The notes: generated by a model from the letters alone, not told the origin. DNA of 64,000 nt from Gilvibacter sp. SZ-19 (GCF_002163875.1 NZ_CP019333.1:998864-1062863), one strand, 5' to 3'; counted from the stretch's first letter, positions 52,249 through 60,507 are shown. A program made the numbers and translations.

Positions 52249-52787
52249 CAGTTGATACCTAGAGTATTTCTGAGTGTATTAATACATTTTCTTATCTGAG
52301 TCTTGACTGTTCCCAAGGGAATGTCCAAATCTTCTGCTGTTTGCTGTTGCGTGAACCCTTTAAAGAACAAACGATCAATCAGGTTTTTACAACGGTCTTC
52401 TAATGCGTCTACAAAGGCTGCTAAGCCGATCGCATCTGTCTGACCCTCAAAAGCATTACTGCCTCCAAATATATCTACGAAACTAGTCGGATTTAGGTTT
52501 TGTTTTTGCTCTTTGGCAGATCGAGATCGCAAATGATCTATGGCTGTATTTCTGGCAATATTCAAGATCCATGTAAAAAAACGACCTCGCTGCGGATCAA
52601 AAGTATCCAAACGACTCCAAACCTTTAAAAACACATCTTGGCAGAGTTCCTGAGCCACTTCCGGAGATAAAACAATAGCCTCAATAACCCCTAACATAGC
52701 CGGTGCATATTGCTTGTGCAACTGCTGAAAGGCGCGCTCGTCTCCTTTTTGGCAAGCGGCGATTAATAGATTGAGGGTATCTGCCAT
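52248..52787 (-). CDS. ECF RNA polymerase sigma factor, SigK-like
   Basis: A 179-residue sigma-70 family protein with region 2 (about 20-90; AQELCQDVFLKVWSRLDTFDP, TWILNIARNTAIDHLRSR) and region 4 (about 120-175; FFKGFTQQQTAEDLDIPLGTVKTQI). No region 3, as expected for ECF type. It is encoded with its cognate membrane anti-sigma factor. The neighbouring DUF4331/TPR genes, which point toward the pair, are plausible targets. Confidence 0.92.
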   Translation of the reverse strand: MADTLNLLIAACQKGDERAFQQLHKQYAPAMLGVIEAIVLSPEVAQELCQDVFLKVWSRLDTFDPQRGRFFTWILNIARNTAIDHLRSRSAKEQKQNLNPTSFVDIFGGSNAFEGQTDAIGLAAFVDALEDRCKNLIDRLFFKGFTQQQTAEDLDIPLGTVKTQIRKCINTLRNTLGIN

Positions 52788-52887
52788 AAGAGTACGACAA
52801 ATTACTAAAAAGAATAAAGTAAATGACTCGCCTGAGCCGCTTTATTTCCCCTAAACTACTCTCTTGTAATGCTTTTTTTGAAAGTGC

Positions 52888-53379
52888 TTACTTGCGGTCG
52901 AATCGCTTGGCGATCAAAGCGTCTAGACCAAATCTGCCCGAGCCCAATACCAAGGTAAAAATAGCGATCCACAAAAAGCCCATAGCCGGTAACATTCCCC
53001 ATGTACCTTCGCCCCATTTCTGAAAGAAAATAGCAGTAAGCATGGTACACATAATTAAGAAGGATGTCATTCGCGTGTTGAGTCCCAAAGCCCAAAACAC
53101 GCCACCAATAGCTTCAGAGGCAGCTGCCATCCAAGCAAAAAAAGTTGGTGCCAAGGCAAATATTCCACCAAAGGCTTTGACATCTTCTGGGAACCAATCG
53201 ACCACTTCAAAGAGTCCCAGCTCTTTGTCTGGTGGAGACCAAGGCATTCCGAATTTGCTACTTCCAAAATCAATAGTCAACAACAAACCACCTACAATTC
53301 GAGGTAGTGCGAAGAGGGCGTCCTGATACCATTTGTGTTGGTAAACCGGACGAATCAGTTTTTTGAGCGTGTTTTTCAT
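52888..53379 (-). CDS. DoxX family membrane protein
   Basis: A 163-residue inner membrane protein with four hydrophobic helices (about 24-40, 70-95, 99-118, 126-148), typical of DoxX/DoxD: PRIVGGLLLTIDFGSSKFG, ASEAIGGVFWALGLNTRMTSF and a C-terminal GRFGLD. DoxX proteins have been linked to oxidant defence and quinone-dependent oxidation in other species; the role here is open. It stands alone between the ECF factor and the cytolysin-like gene, divergent from the latter across 194 nt. Confidence 0.82.
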   Translation of the reverse strand: MKNTLKKLIRPVYQHKWYQDALFALPRIVGGLLLTIDFGSSKFGMPWSPPDKELGLFEVVDWFPEDVKAFGGIFALAPTFFAWMAAASEAIGGVFWALGLNTRMTSFLIMCTMLTAIFFQKWGEGTWGMLPAMGFLWIAIFTLVLGSGRFGLDALIAKRFDRK

Positions 53380-53539
53380 CTGTGGTTATTTAGTATGACT
53401 GCCTAGTATTTCTGCCTTAAAGAGTGAGCTTCTCCAAGAAAGTTACGCTTTTAATTGTATTGGCACCTTTAGGCAAAAAATTTTACCCCTGTCCATGCTT
53501 TGTCCATACTGATTTTTAGGAGGTTAGAAGCACCGCCTC

Positions 53540-53547
53540 TAGTTTTG
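53540..53547 (+). promoter_or_regulatory. Candidate -7 box for the cytolysin-like gene
   Basis: TAGTTTTG matches TAnnTTTG exactly and lies 26 nt before the start codon at 53574. No matching -33 TTG was found. Confidence 0.4.
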
Positions 53548-53573
53548 ACCCTGTTGAATCAAAAACCAGTAAA

Positions 53574-55124
53574 ATGAAAACTACACGAACCACTAGACAC
53601 TTTTTTCCACTGCTTTTAGGATGCTTCTTTTTGATCCTTTCTTGCAGCAAGGAAGAAGACGGCTTGCCTGGAGTAACTCCAGACGCGAACAGTATCAACG
53701 AATACCTATTTTCCTTATCCTACAACGCAGACGAACTGCTAGAAGTACAGGAGACCGGAGGCCTAGCCAGCTACAGAGAAGAAACCTTTACGGACACTGA
53801 CCCGGGCTCTCCTGTACAAGGAACTGTAACCGGATGTACCACTACTGGATATGACCTTTATTCTAATTTTGATCAGATCGCAATTCTGAGACCTACAGAA
53901 GGCGTTATTTATCCCGGAGCACTAGTTGTAGGTAACGGAACCATGCTCGATGGAGCACCAACACCTTTCGCTGTGGACCGCGCTCCTGCCCAAATGCGTG
54001 TGGATCTTCCAGGGATAGGAGAGAACGGAAACTTTATAATTGACGACCCAGGGAGTTTTGCCAATGTGGATGCCGAACTCGATGTGGCCTTAGAATGGTG
54101 GAACGCCAATGCGTATCAAGAAGGTTATGTGAACGAGGCCAATTCTACCTATCAATCGGCAACCTCATACTCCTCTACCCAACTGAGCTTTGACATTGGA
54201 CTAAATGCAGAATGGGCAAACGGCTCTGTTGCCGCACAATTCGAATATGAATCCAACACAGAACAGCGAGTGGCTTCCATAGCTTTTAAACAAGTCTTTT
54301 ATACCGTAACCATGGACACTCCTGTTTCTCCTGCGGCTGTATTTGGCACTGATGTAACTCTGGAACAAGTACAGACCATCATGAACGCAGACACTCCCCC
54401 GGCTTATGTTTCGTCTGTTGCCTACGGCCGTATAATCATGGTACGCATGGAAACTACAAATATGGATACCAGCATTAATTTAGATGCCGCGCTAGAATAC
54501 GGAACAGGCCTGAACAACGCTACCGGAACTGTTGCCGCTTCTTTTGACGAGGTACTCCAAAATTCAAGTATCAGTATCATCACCATAGGTGGTAATGCAG
54601 AAGTGGCTACAAGTGCTGTAGATGCAGCCAGCATTGAAGATGGCCCGGGAAGTTTGAGCTATATCATCACCGGAGATAACGCTATTTATAGCAGAACAAA
54701 TCCAGGAGCGCCTATCGCCTACACGATCCGCTACCTAAAAGACAACACCTTAGCCAAAATGGGATATACGACAGATTACACTGTTGAGGAGTGTGGAAGT
54801 CTTCCTTTCAATCACGAAGAAATAAAAGTAACTAACGACTCTTTCCACGACATTCGTTTTCGTTTGCGTTGGAGAGCACAGAACTCTACCACTATTTACA
54901 ACGGGCCTTGGGTTGAGGTGAATCAAGACAATTCTGCCAGTCGAACTCCTCCAAGTGGCTCCCACGATGTTGAGGTACAAACCCAATGGCAATGCGGTGC
55001 AGGAGGCTGGAACGATATGGGCGAATTCGATCTGAATTATGTCTACAATGAGACTTGTTTCAGAGCGACAGGAGGGAATATAATTTGTGCGCCCGCCACA
55101 ATAAGTTCTGTAAGCTGTAACTAA
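53574..55124 (+). CDS. Thiol-activated cytolysin (cholesterol-dependent cytolysin)-like lipoprotein
   Basis: A 516-residue protein with a lipoprotein signal (LILSC, Cys24). Residues about 95-400 follow the membrane-insertion core of cholesterol-dependent cytolysins: LRPTEGVIYPGALVVGN (105-121), DGAPTP, FKQVFYTVTMDTP (238-250), PPAYVSSVAYGRIIMV (275-290) and NPGAPIAYTIRYLKD. The cholesterol-recognition undecapeptide is absent; the last about 105 residues are a different Cys-containing domain. It is therefore closest to the CDC-like proteins of Bacteroidota (as in Elizabethkingia). Pore formation is inferred. An AraC gene follows after its terminator. Confidence 0.82.
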   Translation: MKTTRTTRHFFPLLLGCFFLILSCSKEEDGLPGVTPDANSINEYLFSLSYNADELLEVQETGGLASYREETFTDTDPGSPVQGTVTGCTTTGYDLYSNFDQIAILRPTEGVIYPGALVVGNGTMLDGAPTPFAVDRAPAQMRVDLPGIGENGNFIIDDPGSFANVDAELDVALEWWNANAYQEGYVNEANSTYQSATSYSSTQLSFDIGLNAEWANGSVAAQFEYESNTEQRVASIAFKQVFYTVTMDTPVSPAAVFGTDVTLEQVQTIMNADTPPAYVSSVAYGRIIMVRMETTNMDTSINLDAALEYGTGLNNATGTVAASFDEVLQNSSISIITIGGNAEVATSAVDAASIEDGPGSLSYIITGDNAIYSRTNPGAPIAYTIRYLKDNTLAKMGYTTDYTVEECGSLPFNHEEIKVTNDSFHDIRFRLRWRAQNSTTIYNGPWVEVNQDNSASRTPPSGSHDVEVQTQWQCGAGGWNDMGEFDLNYVYNETCFRATGGNIICAPATISSVSCN

Positions 55125-55141
55125 ACTTTAGCGCTTTTTTT

Positions 55142-55200
55142 AGCAGTCCCCGACTCGGGTTGTCGATTCAACAACTTGAGCGGGGGCTGTCTCTTTTTTT
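55142..55200 (+). terminator. Intrinsic terminator after the cytolysin-like gene
   Basis: A long interrupted stem (CAG, CCCCG, CTC and GTTGT on the left pairing with ACAAC, GAG, CGGGG and CTG on the right, 55144-55189) followed by CTCTTTTTTT. Confidence 0.8.
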
Positions 55201-55222
55201 GTCCTAAACTGTAAGTAACGGT

Positions 55223-55238
55223 GTTGTTTTAAGACAAC
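55223..55238 (+). promoter_or_regulatory. Inverted repeat before the AraC gene
   Basis: GTTGTTTT-AAGACAAC is an 8-bp dyad with one mismatch ending 6 nt before the araC-type ATG. It could be an autoregulatory operator; there is no direct support beyond position. Confidence 0.25.
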
Positions 55239-55244
55239 TTGTTT

Positions 55245-56090
55245 ATGAACAACACCACCTTTACCGAATTTGCCACCAACGCCGTATTTAGAATAGGCGC
55301 CTCCAACGACCTCACCAGCTTTGACTCCCCAGAGCGCATCGGATATTACACCTTTATCTGGGCAATGGAATCGGAGGTCGAGATTGTTGTAGACAGCGAG
55401 CCCGTAAAACTTTTACCAAATCAGATCTTGGCCCTTACCCCCATTCAATATTTCCAATTTGTTAGTGGAGAAGGACTCCGAGTTTACCAGTTCAATAGAG
55501 AATTCTACTGTATTAAAGACCACGACAAAACTGTGGGTTGTGCAGGAGATCTATTCTTTGGTAACGATTATATTCCGGTGGTGAGCCTGGCGGCAGAAGA
55601 AGTAGAAAAATTTGAATTACTACATCAGATCTTTTTAGAAGAGATGAACAATAAAGATCGCGTTCAAGCAGAAATGCTCCGGATGTTACTCGCGCGATTT
55701 ATAATAAAGACCACAAGGCTGCTCAATCAGGCCGACCATCCGCAGCAAATAAAGAAAAAGTCCGACCTGCTGCGAAAGTTCAATATGTTGGTTGAATTAC
55801 ATTTTAAGGAGCAACACGGGGTAAAATTCTATGCCGAGCAAATGTTCAAATCGCCAAAGACCTTGGCCAATTCTTTCTCAAAGTTTAACAATACGCCTTT
55901 GCAGATAATTCATCAGCGAATAGTGTTGGAAGCCAAACGTCTGTTGACCTATTCCGATCTGAGCAGTAAAGAAATTGCATACGAACTCGGTTTTGACGAT
56001 CCGGCACATTTGAGTAAGCTCTTTAAAAAGCATACGGGTATGCCTCCATCTGCATTTAAGGCAAACCACATCCACACCCTCACCCAGTAA
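55245..56090 (+). CDS. AraC family transcriptional regulator
   Basis: A 281-residue regulator. Residues 1-150 form a cupin-like sensor domain (IGYYTFIWAMESEVEIVVDSEPVKLLPNQ). Residues about 185-275 contain the two AraC helix-turn-helices (VKFYAEQMFKSPKTLANSF and SSKEIAYELGFDDPAHLSKLFKKHTGMPPS). The ATG at 55245 is preferred over a TTG 6 nt upstream. The downstream small ORF, AhpD-like and cupredoxin-like genes are on the same strand and are likely targets; the cytolysin-like gene upstream is another. Confidence 0.9.
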   Translation: MNNTTFTEFATNAVFRIGASNDLTSFDSPERIGYYTFIWAMESEVEIVVDSEPVKLLPNQILALTPIQYFQFVSGEGLRVYQFNREFYCIKDHDKTVGCAGDLFFGNDYIPVVSLAAEEVEKFELLHQIFLEEMNNKDRVQAEMLRMLLARFIIKTTRLLNQADHPQQIKKKSDLLRKFNMLVELHFKEQHGVKFYAEQMFKSPKTLANSFSKFNNTPLQIIHQRIVLEAKRLLTYSDLSSKEIAYELGFDDPAHLSKLFKKHTGMPPSAFKANHIHTLTQ

Positions 56091-56179
56091 GGGAATAATA
56101 TACAAGCCACAGGGAAGCATTTGCATTAGCCGAAAGCTTTCTTGATCGCATCTTTGTATCGAACAATTAAGTATACGAT

Positions 56180-56344
56180 ATGAAAGCGATTCCGTCCATT
56201 TTTGAGCTTATTTCTACCAAATTCAATAGAAATAAAGCCAAATCATTAAAATTTAATTCAAAAGAGCATTGTGCTGTAAAGAGCCACCACGACTTCTATT
56301 GTGAGGCAGAAAGACCATTTGGCACCATGCGCACCTCGATCTAA
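56180..56344 (+). CDS. Possible small protein, 54 residues
   Basis: An ATG-started frame of 55 codons lies in the 362-nt gap between the AraC and AhpD-like genes. The product starts MKAIPSIFELISTKF, is basic in the middle (RNKAKSLK) and has two Cys (EHC, FYC) and paired His (SHHDFYC). CATCTTTG, one mismatch from the -7 box, lies 24 nt upstream. I recognise no family. The frame may be real because of its promoter-like upstream region, but a chance ORF in AT-rich DNA is possible. Confidence 0.35.
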   Translation: MKAIPSIFELISTKFNRNKAKSLKFNSKEHCAVKSHHDFYCEAERPFGTMRTSI

Positions 56345-56452
56345 TTAAAGGAATATTTGACATGATCGAAGGAGTTTTATACATGGTCTGCCGCTTAGTT
56401 TTCAAGCAATTTTGTCCTATCAAATTAATTACAAACATAAAATCGAAATACA

Positions 56453-57001
56453 ATGAGATCATTTAATGTACCCACTAGAGAAGAAGTGAGTGAAAACAAT
56501 CAAGCCATTTTTGACAAGCTACAAGCTGCGCTTGGTTTTGTGCCGAACCTATATGCCACTTACGCCCATAGCGAAAATGCATTAGGAAATTACCTTACAC
56601 TTGCCAACAGCAAAACTTCACTTTCTGCTAAAGAGAAAGAAGTTGTGAACTTGGCGGTGAGTCAGGTCAACGAATGCAATTACTGTTTGGCTGCCCACAC
56701 CGCTATTGGCAAGATGAACGGCTTTAACGATGCGCAGATCTTAGAACTGCGCGGAGGATCGGCTTCGTTTGACAACAAATTGGCTGCATTGGCCAACCTA
56801 GCGAAGGATATTACCGAAAATCGTGGAGCAGCCTCTGATGCTGCATTAGAGCAATTTTTCAATGCCGGTTACACCAAAGAGAATTTGGTAGACACCATAG
56901 TGCTCGTTGGAGACAAAACCATCTCAAACTACCTGCACAAAACCACTGATGTAGCGGTAGACTTCCCTGCAGCCCAGCCTTTGGCCTTAGAAACTGTTTA
57001 A
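56453..57001 (+). CDS. AhpD-like carboxymuconolactone decarboxylase family protein
   Basis: A 182-residue protein of the CMD/AhpD fold. The peroxidase-type redox centre is ECNYCLAAH (Cys75, Cys78, His82), the CxxC plus His pattern of AhpD-related alkylhydroperoxidases. The N-terminal VPTREEVSENNQAIFDKLQAALGFVPNLYAT is typical of the group. Probably reduces peroxides or acts as a thiol reductant in the cytosol. The cupredoxin-like gene follows after 29 nt. Confidence 0.9.
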   Translation: MRSFNVPTREEVSENNQAIFDKLQAALGFVPNLYATYAHSENALGNYLTLANSKTSLSAKEKEVVNLAVSQVNECNYCLAAHTAIGKMNGFNDAQILELRGGSASFDNKLAALANLAKDITENRGAASDAALEQFFNAGYTKENLVDTIVLVGDKTISNYLHKTTDVAVDFPAAQPLALETV

Positions 57002-57030
57002 TAACCCAATCCTAAAAAATAATAGAAACT

Positions 57031-57426
57031 ATGAGAAATTTATTAATTGCATTAGCCTTTGTTTTCGGTGCTGGACTTACTACCCAAGCACAAGACAGCA
57101 TGAAGAAAACCATGAACGACAAGGCACAAATTGTTGCCCTAGAGCAAACAAAAGGGCAATTCACCCAACAGCAAGTGGAACTAAAAGCCGGAGATTATGT
57201 TTTTGCCATTAGCAATAACAAGGCCGGAGTGGATGTTGGTTTTGTATTAGTACCAAAAGGTGCCGATGCCTCAAACCCTGACAACCACATCAAAGCGGCT
57301 TATGTAACGCAAGTTGTGGCAGAAGGAGCTACCGAAAAGTCCAATGTTGTGCATTTAGAAGCTGGAGAGTACGTGTATTTTTGCCCGCTTAACAAAACAC
57401 CACAGTATACCCTAACTGTAAAGTAG
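57031..57426 (+). CDS. Exported cupredoxin-like protein
   Basis: A 131-residue protein with a signal peptide (about 1-20, ALAFVFGAGLTTQAQ). The mature part looks like a cupredoxin beta-sandwich: VELKAGDYVFAISNNKAGVDVGFVLVPKG and the final GEYVYFCPLNKTPQYTLTVK, where Cys113 is in the position of the copper-binding loop. The usual HxxxM pattern after the Cys is not complete, so copper binding is unsure. It follows the AhpD-like gene and ends in a terminator; the two were probably acquired or used together. Confidence 0.72.
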   Translation: MRNLLIALAFVFGAGLTTQAQDSMKKTMNDKAQIVALEQTKGQFTQQQVELKAGDYVFAISNNKAGVDVGFVLVPKGADASNPDNHIKAAYVTQVVAEGATEKSNVVHLEAGEYVYFCPLNKTPQYTLTVK

Positions 57427-57447
57427 GTGTGTTTAGTTAGTTGATGG

Positions 57448-57478
57448 AAAACCCCGGCCAGAAAGTCGGGGTTTTTTT
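57448..57478 (+). terminator. Intrinsic terminator after the cupredoxin-like gene
   Basis: A stem AAAACCCCG / CGGGGTTTT (57448-57456 with 57467-57475) with a 10-nt loop and T-tract, 22 nt after the stop. Confidence 0.85.
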
Positions 57479-57565
57479 ATAAATGGATTGCACAGATATG
57501 ACACTTATCATAACTCAATGCCTCAAAAGCCTGCAACTTTGCAGCTGTAATTAAAAATACAGCCG

Positions 57566-58846
57566 ATGAGATCTTCTCTAAAGTTTGTTGACCTTCACGA
57601 AGCAGTTTCTGTTGTTAATTCTGGCGACCGTATATTTTTTCAAGGTGCAGCCATGACCCCAAATGAACTTATCGATGCCCTTTGTGCAAGACATGCACAA
57701 CTTCGGGATGTTGATATTGTTCAAATACATACCGATGGTCCTGCTCGCTACATGGAGGCGCCATGTAATGAAGCCTTTAATTTATTTAGCTGTTTTGTGG
57801 GCCCTAATGTTCGCAAAGGTGTGAATGCTAACAAAGGAGATTACATCCCTATTTTCTTGAGCGAGATTCACCTGCTTTTTAGACGAGGTTTACTCCCTTT
57901 AGATGTAGCCTTTATCCAAGTTTCACCTCCTGATAGACACGGTTATTGTTCTCTTGGGGTTTCGGTTGATGTTGCCTACCCAGCTATACAGTACGCCAAA
58001 AAAGTGGTCGCCCAAGTTAATCCGCAGGTACCAAGAACACATGGTGATGGAATTATTCATGTTAGCCAAATTGATGTTGCCGTAGCTGTTAATCGTCCAA
58101 TTCACACTGCACAGGCTCCTGCATTTACCGAGGTAGAGCAAAAGATAGGTGAACATGTCGCTGCCTTGATAGAAGATGGCGCTACCCTTCAAATGGGCAT
58201 TGGAAGTATTCCAAACGCAGTGTTGCATAATCTACAAGGGCATAAAGATCTTGGAATTCATACAGAGATGTTCTCCGACGGGATCTTACCATTAATTGAA
58301 AATGGCGTGATTAATGGCAAATACAAAAAACTCAAACGCGGTAAGATTGTAACCACATTTGCTGTGGGTTCTGAAGCGCTTTATGATTATGTAGACGACA
58401 ACCCCGCTGTTCATTTTAAAGAAGCTGCTTACACCAACAACAACGCTTTAATAATGATGAACCCAAAGGTTACCGCAATTAACAGCGCCATAGAGATCGA
58501 CCTTACTGGTCAAGTTTGTGCCGATACTATTGGAACTTATCAATATTCTGGTGTGGGTGGTCAGATGGACTTTATTCGTGCAGCCGCTCTATCTGAAGGA
58601 GGCAAGCCTATTTTCGCTATGCCCTCCACCACCAAGAAAGGCGATTCAAAAATCACAGCACAATTGATGCCCGGTGCCGGAATCACCACCACTCGTGCCC
58701 ATGTTCATTATGTGGCAACCGAGTATGGCGTAGTGAACTTATTCGGTAAAAGCTTAAAACAACGCGCAAGCGCACTGATCTCTATTGCTCACCCTTCACA
58801 TCGAGAAGCTTTGGAGCGCGAAATGAGAGAACGCTTTAAAATGTAG
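57566..58846 (+). CDS. Acetyl-CoA hydrolase/transferase family (CoA-transferase)
   Basis: A 426-residue family I-like CoA-transferase related to acetyl-CoA hydrolase and 4-hydroxybutyrate CoA-transferase. Key parts are GDRIFFQGAAMTPNEL near the start, FIQVSPPDRHGYCSLGVSVD, the oxyanion segment MGIGSIPNAVL, and HTEMFSDG with the catalytic Glu that forms the glutamyl-CoA intermediate. The C-terminal half has GGQMDFIRAAALSEGGKPI. The donor and acceptor acids cannot be told from sequence. It stands alone; a short inverted repeat (GCTGTA/TACAGC) precedes the ATG. Confidence 0.9.
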   Translation: MRSSLKFVDLHEAVSVVNSGDRIFFQGAAMTPNELIDALCARHAQLRDVDIVQIHTDGPARYMEAPCNEAFNLFSCFVGPNVRKGVNANKGDYIPIFLSEIHLLFRRGLLPLDVAFIQVSPPDRHGYCSLGVSVDVAYPAIQYAKKVVAQVNPQVPRTHGDGIIHVSQIDVAVAVNRPIHTAQAPAFTEVEQKIGEHVAALIEDGATLQMGIGSIPNAVLHNLQGHKDLGIHTEMFSDGILPLIENGVINGKYKKLKRGKIVTTFAVGSEALYDYVDDNPAVHFKEAAYTNNNALIMMNPKVTAINSAIEIDLTGQVCADTIGTYQYSGVGGQMDFIRAAALSEGGKPIFAMPSTTKKGDSKITAQLMPGAGITTTRAHVHYVATEYGVVNLFGKSLKQRASALISIAHPSHREALEREMRERFKM

Positions 58847-58865
58847 GGCAGTCCAAAGACTGCCC
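58846..58865. other. GC-rich hairpin between convergent genes
   Basis: GGGCAGTC-CAAA-GACTGCCC is a perfect 8-bp stem with a 4-nt loop at the stop of the CoA-transferase gene and 22 nt from the ssb stop. No T-tract follows on either strand, so it may stabilise 3' ends and not be a true terminator. Confidence 0.45.
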
Positions 58866-58886
58866 CTCAGCGCTTGGGGAGCCGAT

Positions 58887-59222
58887 TTAGGCTTTGCCCA
58901 AAAGCAGTAGTTCGTTCACCATGACTTCGGTGACATATCGTTTGTTCCCATCTTTGTCGTCCCAAGAACGGCTAGTGAGCTTGCCTTCTATAGCGATCTC
59001 CTGCCCCTTGGTCACGTAGTTCTCTACTATGTTGACCAAGCCTCCGCGAACAATGATGTTATGCCATTGGGTTCGTTCCACTTTTTGGCCTTGTTTGTCT
59101 TTGTAGCTGTCGTCTGTAGCCATTGAGAACTTGGCAATTTTACCGCCGTCGTCAAAGGTTAAAACTTCTGGTTCTTGTCCAAGTCTTCCGATCAACTGTA
59201 CTTTGTTTCTAAGTGCATTCAT
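58887..59222 (-). CDS. ssb: Single-stranded DNA-binding protein, short tail-less form
   Basis: A 111-residue OB-fold protein with the SSB signatures MNALRNKVQLIGRLGQEPEV, TQWHNIIVRGGLVNIVENYVTKGQEIAIEGKL and TEVMVNELLLLG. It ends right after the OB domain: the Gly/Pro-rich linker and acidic DDxLPF-like tip that recruit partner proteins are missing. That makes it a probable secondary SSB; the essential full-length SSB should lie elsewhere. Confidence 0.93.
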   Translation of the reverse strand: MNALRNKVQLIGRLGQEPEVLTFDDGGKIAKFSMATDDSYKDKQGQKVERTQWHNIIVRGGLVNIVENYVTKGQEIAIEGKLTSRSWDDKDGNKRYVTEVMVNELLLLGKA

Positions 59223-59469
59223 AATAATTTAATTTAAAGGTTAACAGTTAAGTCTATCGAACCACCATGATCCGACAGGGCAAACATAGAGACCCAAAAA
59301 GCACCGAGTCGGTTGAATTTCGTTTACACTTAATTGTAGTTGTTTCTAAATATTTGTTGTCGGATAATAGTGTGCATTTATAAATTGAAGCAAGTCTGCC
59401 AGAAATCAAGTCATGAGCAAATACATAATTCCGTATTTTTCACATAGCTCCCCCATTAAAAATGAAACA

Positions 59470-59817
59470 ATGGAAAGAGCATGTCTGGAATGTGGAGCGG
59501 TCTTAGTTGGGCGCTCGGACAAGAAATTCTGTGATGACGGTTGTAGAAATAACCACAACAATCGGATCAATAGGGCAAACACCAAGACCATTCGCAACAC
59601 CAATAATTCCTTGATGCGCAATTGGCGGATACTGAATAGTCTCAATCCGAAGCAAAAAAGCAAAACCTCTAGATCTAAATTGCAAGAGCTGGGATTCAAT
59701 TTCAATCTCTACACCCGAATCTACACCACCAAGGCAGGGCGGGTTTACTATTTTGTGTACGACCAAGGCTATTTACCGTTAGAAAACGATTATTTTGCAT
59801 TGGTAAAACGCCAATAG
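59470..59817 (+). CDS. Small zinc-finger protein of flavobacterial type
   Basis: A 115-residue protein with an N-terminal zinc-ribbon-like motif CLECG (Cys5, Cys8), then FCDDGCRNNHNN (Cys20, Cys24), a His/Asn/Arg-rich stretch and a C-terminal YTRIYTTKAGRVYYFVYDQGY domain. It resembles a family widespread in Bacteroidota and annotated only as hypothetical. Start at 59470 is chosen because family members begin just before the Cys motif; an in-frame ATG at 59413 would add 19 residues. The 247 nt upstream to ssb hold no other ORF or clear signal. Confidence 0.7.
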   Translation: MERACLECGAVLVGRSDKKFCDDGCRNNHNNRINRANTKTIRNTNNSLMRNWRILNSLNPKQKSKTSRSKLQELGFNFNLYTRIYTTKAGRVYYFVYDQGYLPLENDYFALVKRQ

Positions 59818-59824
59818 TCCACTC

Positions 59825-60505
59825 ATGAACGAAGATTTAGCTATCCCTCTGATATTCATAGTAATCGTACTGACCAGTTTAGGCGTGGGGTACTTTTTTA
59901 GCAAGAAGAACAAAATCTTACGCGAGCTCAAAAAAAGTCCTTCCAAACCCATAAATACCGTAAAAGAGAAAGAATATGTGAGGCTACACGGCGTAGTGGA
60001 ACCCGTGGATGAGCCTATGATCGCTCCTTTGAGTAAAAGACCTTGTGTTTACTATCACATAATCGTAGAACGCAAAGGAGATAAAAGCTGGCATACGGTA
60101 ATAAACGACCTAAAATACAGCGACTTCTATCTGGCATCAGGTGGAGAAAAAGCGCGCATCAGTGCTCACGACAAGCGCGCATTGATGTTTCATTTGGTTG
60201 TAGATCACAACAAACGCAGTGGTTGGTCTACAGAACCGAGCGCGGCCATGACCTCCTATTTGAAATCTCAAGGATACGACGGTAAAACCTGGTTTTTTAA
60301 TACCAACAAGACCTTGCGCTACAAGGAAGCCGTTCTGGAACCTGGAGAACAAGTTGTGGTAAAGGGTATTGGACGTTGGAAACGTCTAGAACAGCCCATA
60401 GCCGGTTATAATTATTCCCGATTGCTAGAGCTTAGTGGAAACTTTAGACAGCGTCTTATAGTGACAGATCTGCCTAAAGCTTTAAAAGTATTACCGAAGC
60501 GATAA
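59825..60505 (+). CDS. Membrane protein with GIDE-like domain
   Basis: A 226-residue protein with one N-terminal membrane helix (about 5-25). The following part resembles the GIDE/MULAN domain known from the mitochondrial E3 ligase MUL1: VRLHGVVEPVDEPMIAPLSKRPCVYYHIIVER, then EPGEQVVVKGIGRWKR near 180 and a C-terminal SGNFRQRLIVTDLP. There is no RING finger. Bacterial members have no established function. It begins 7 nt after the zinc-finger gene. Confidence 0.7.
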   Translation: MNEDLAIPLIFIVIVLTSLGVGYFFSKKNKILRELKKSPSKPINTVKEKEYVRLHGVVEPVDEPMIAPLSKRPCVYYHIIVERKGDKSWHTVINDLKYSDFYLASGGEKARISAHDKRALMFHLVVDHNKRSGWSTEPSAAMTSYLKSQGYDGKTWFFNTNKTLRYKEAVLEPGEQVVVKGIGRWKRLEQPIAGYNYSRLLELSGNFRQRLIVTDLPKALKVLPKR

Positions 60506-60507
60506 GC

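Noticed and set aside
58846..58865. Intrinsic terminator for the CoA-transferase gene
   Set aside because: Strong hairpin but no T-tract on either strand; listed as a hairpin only.
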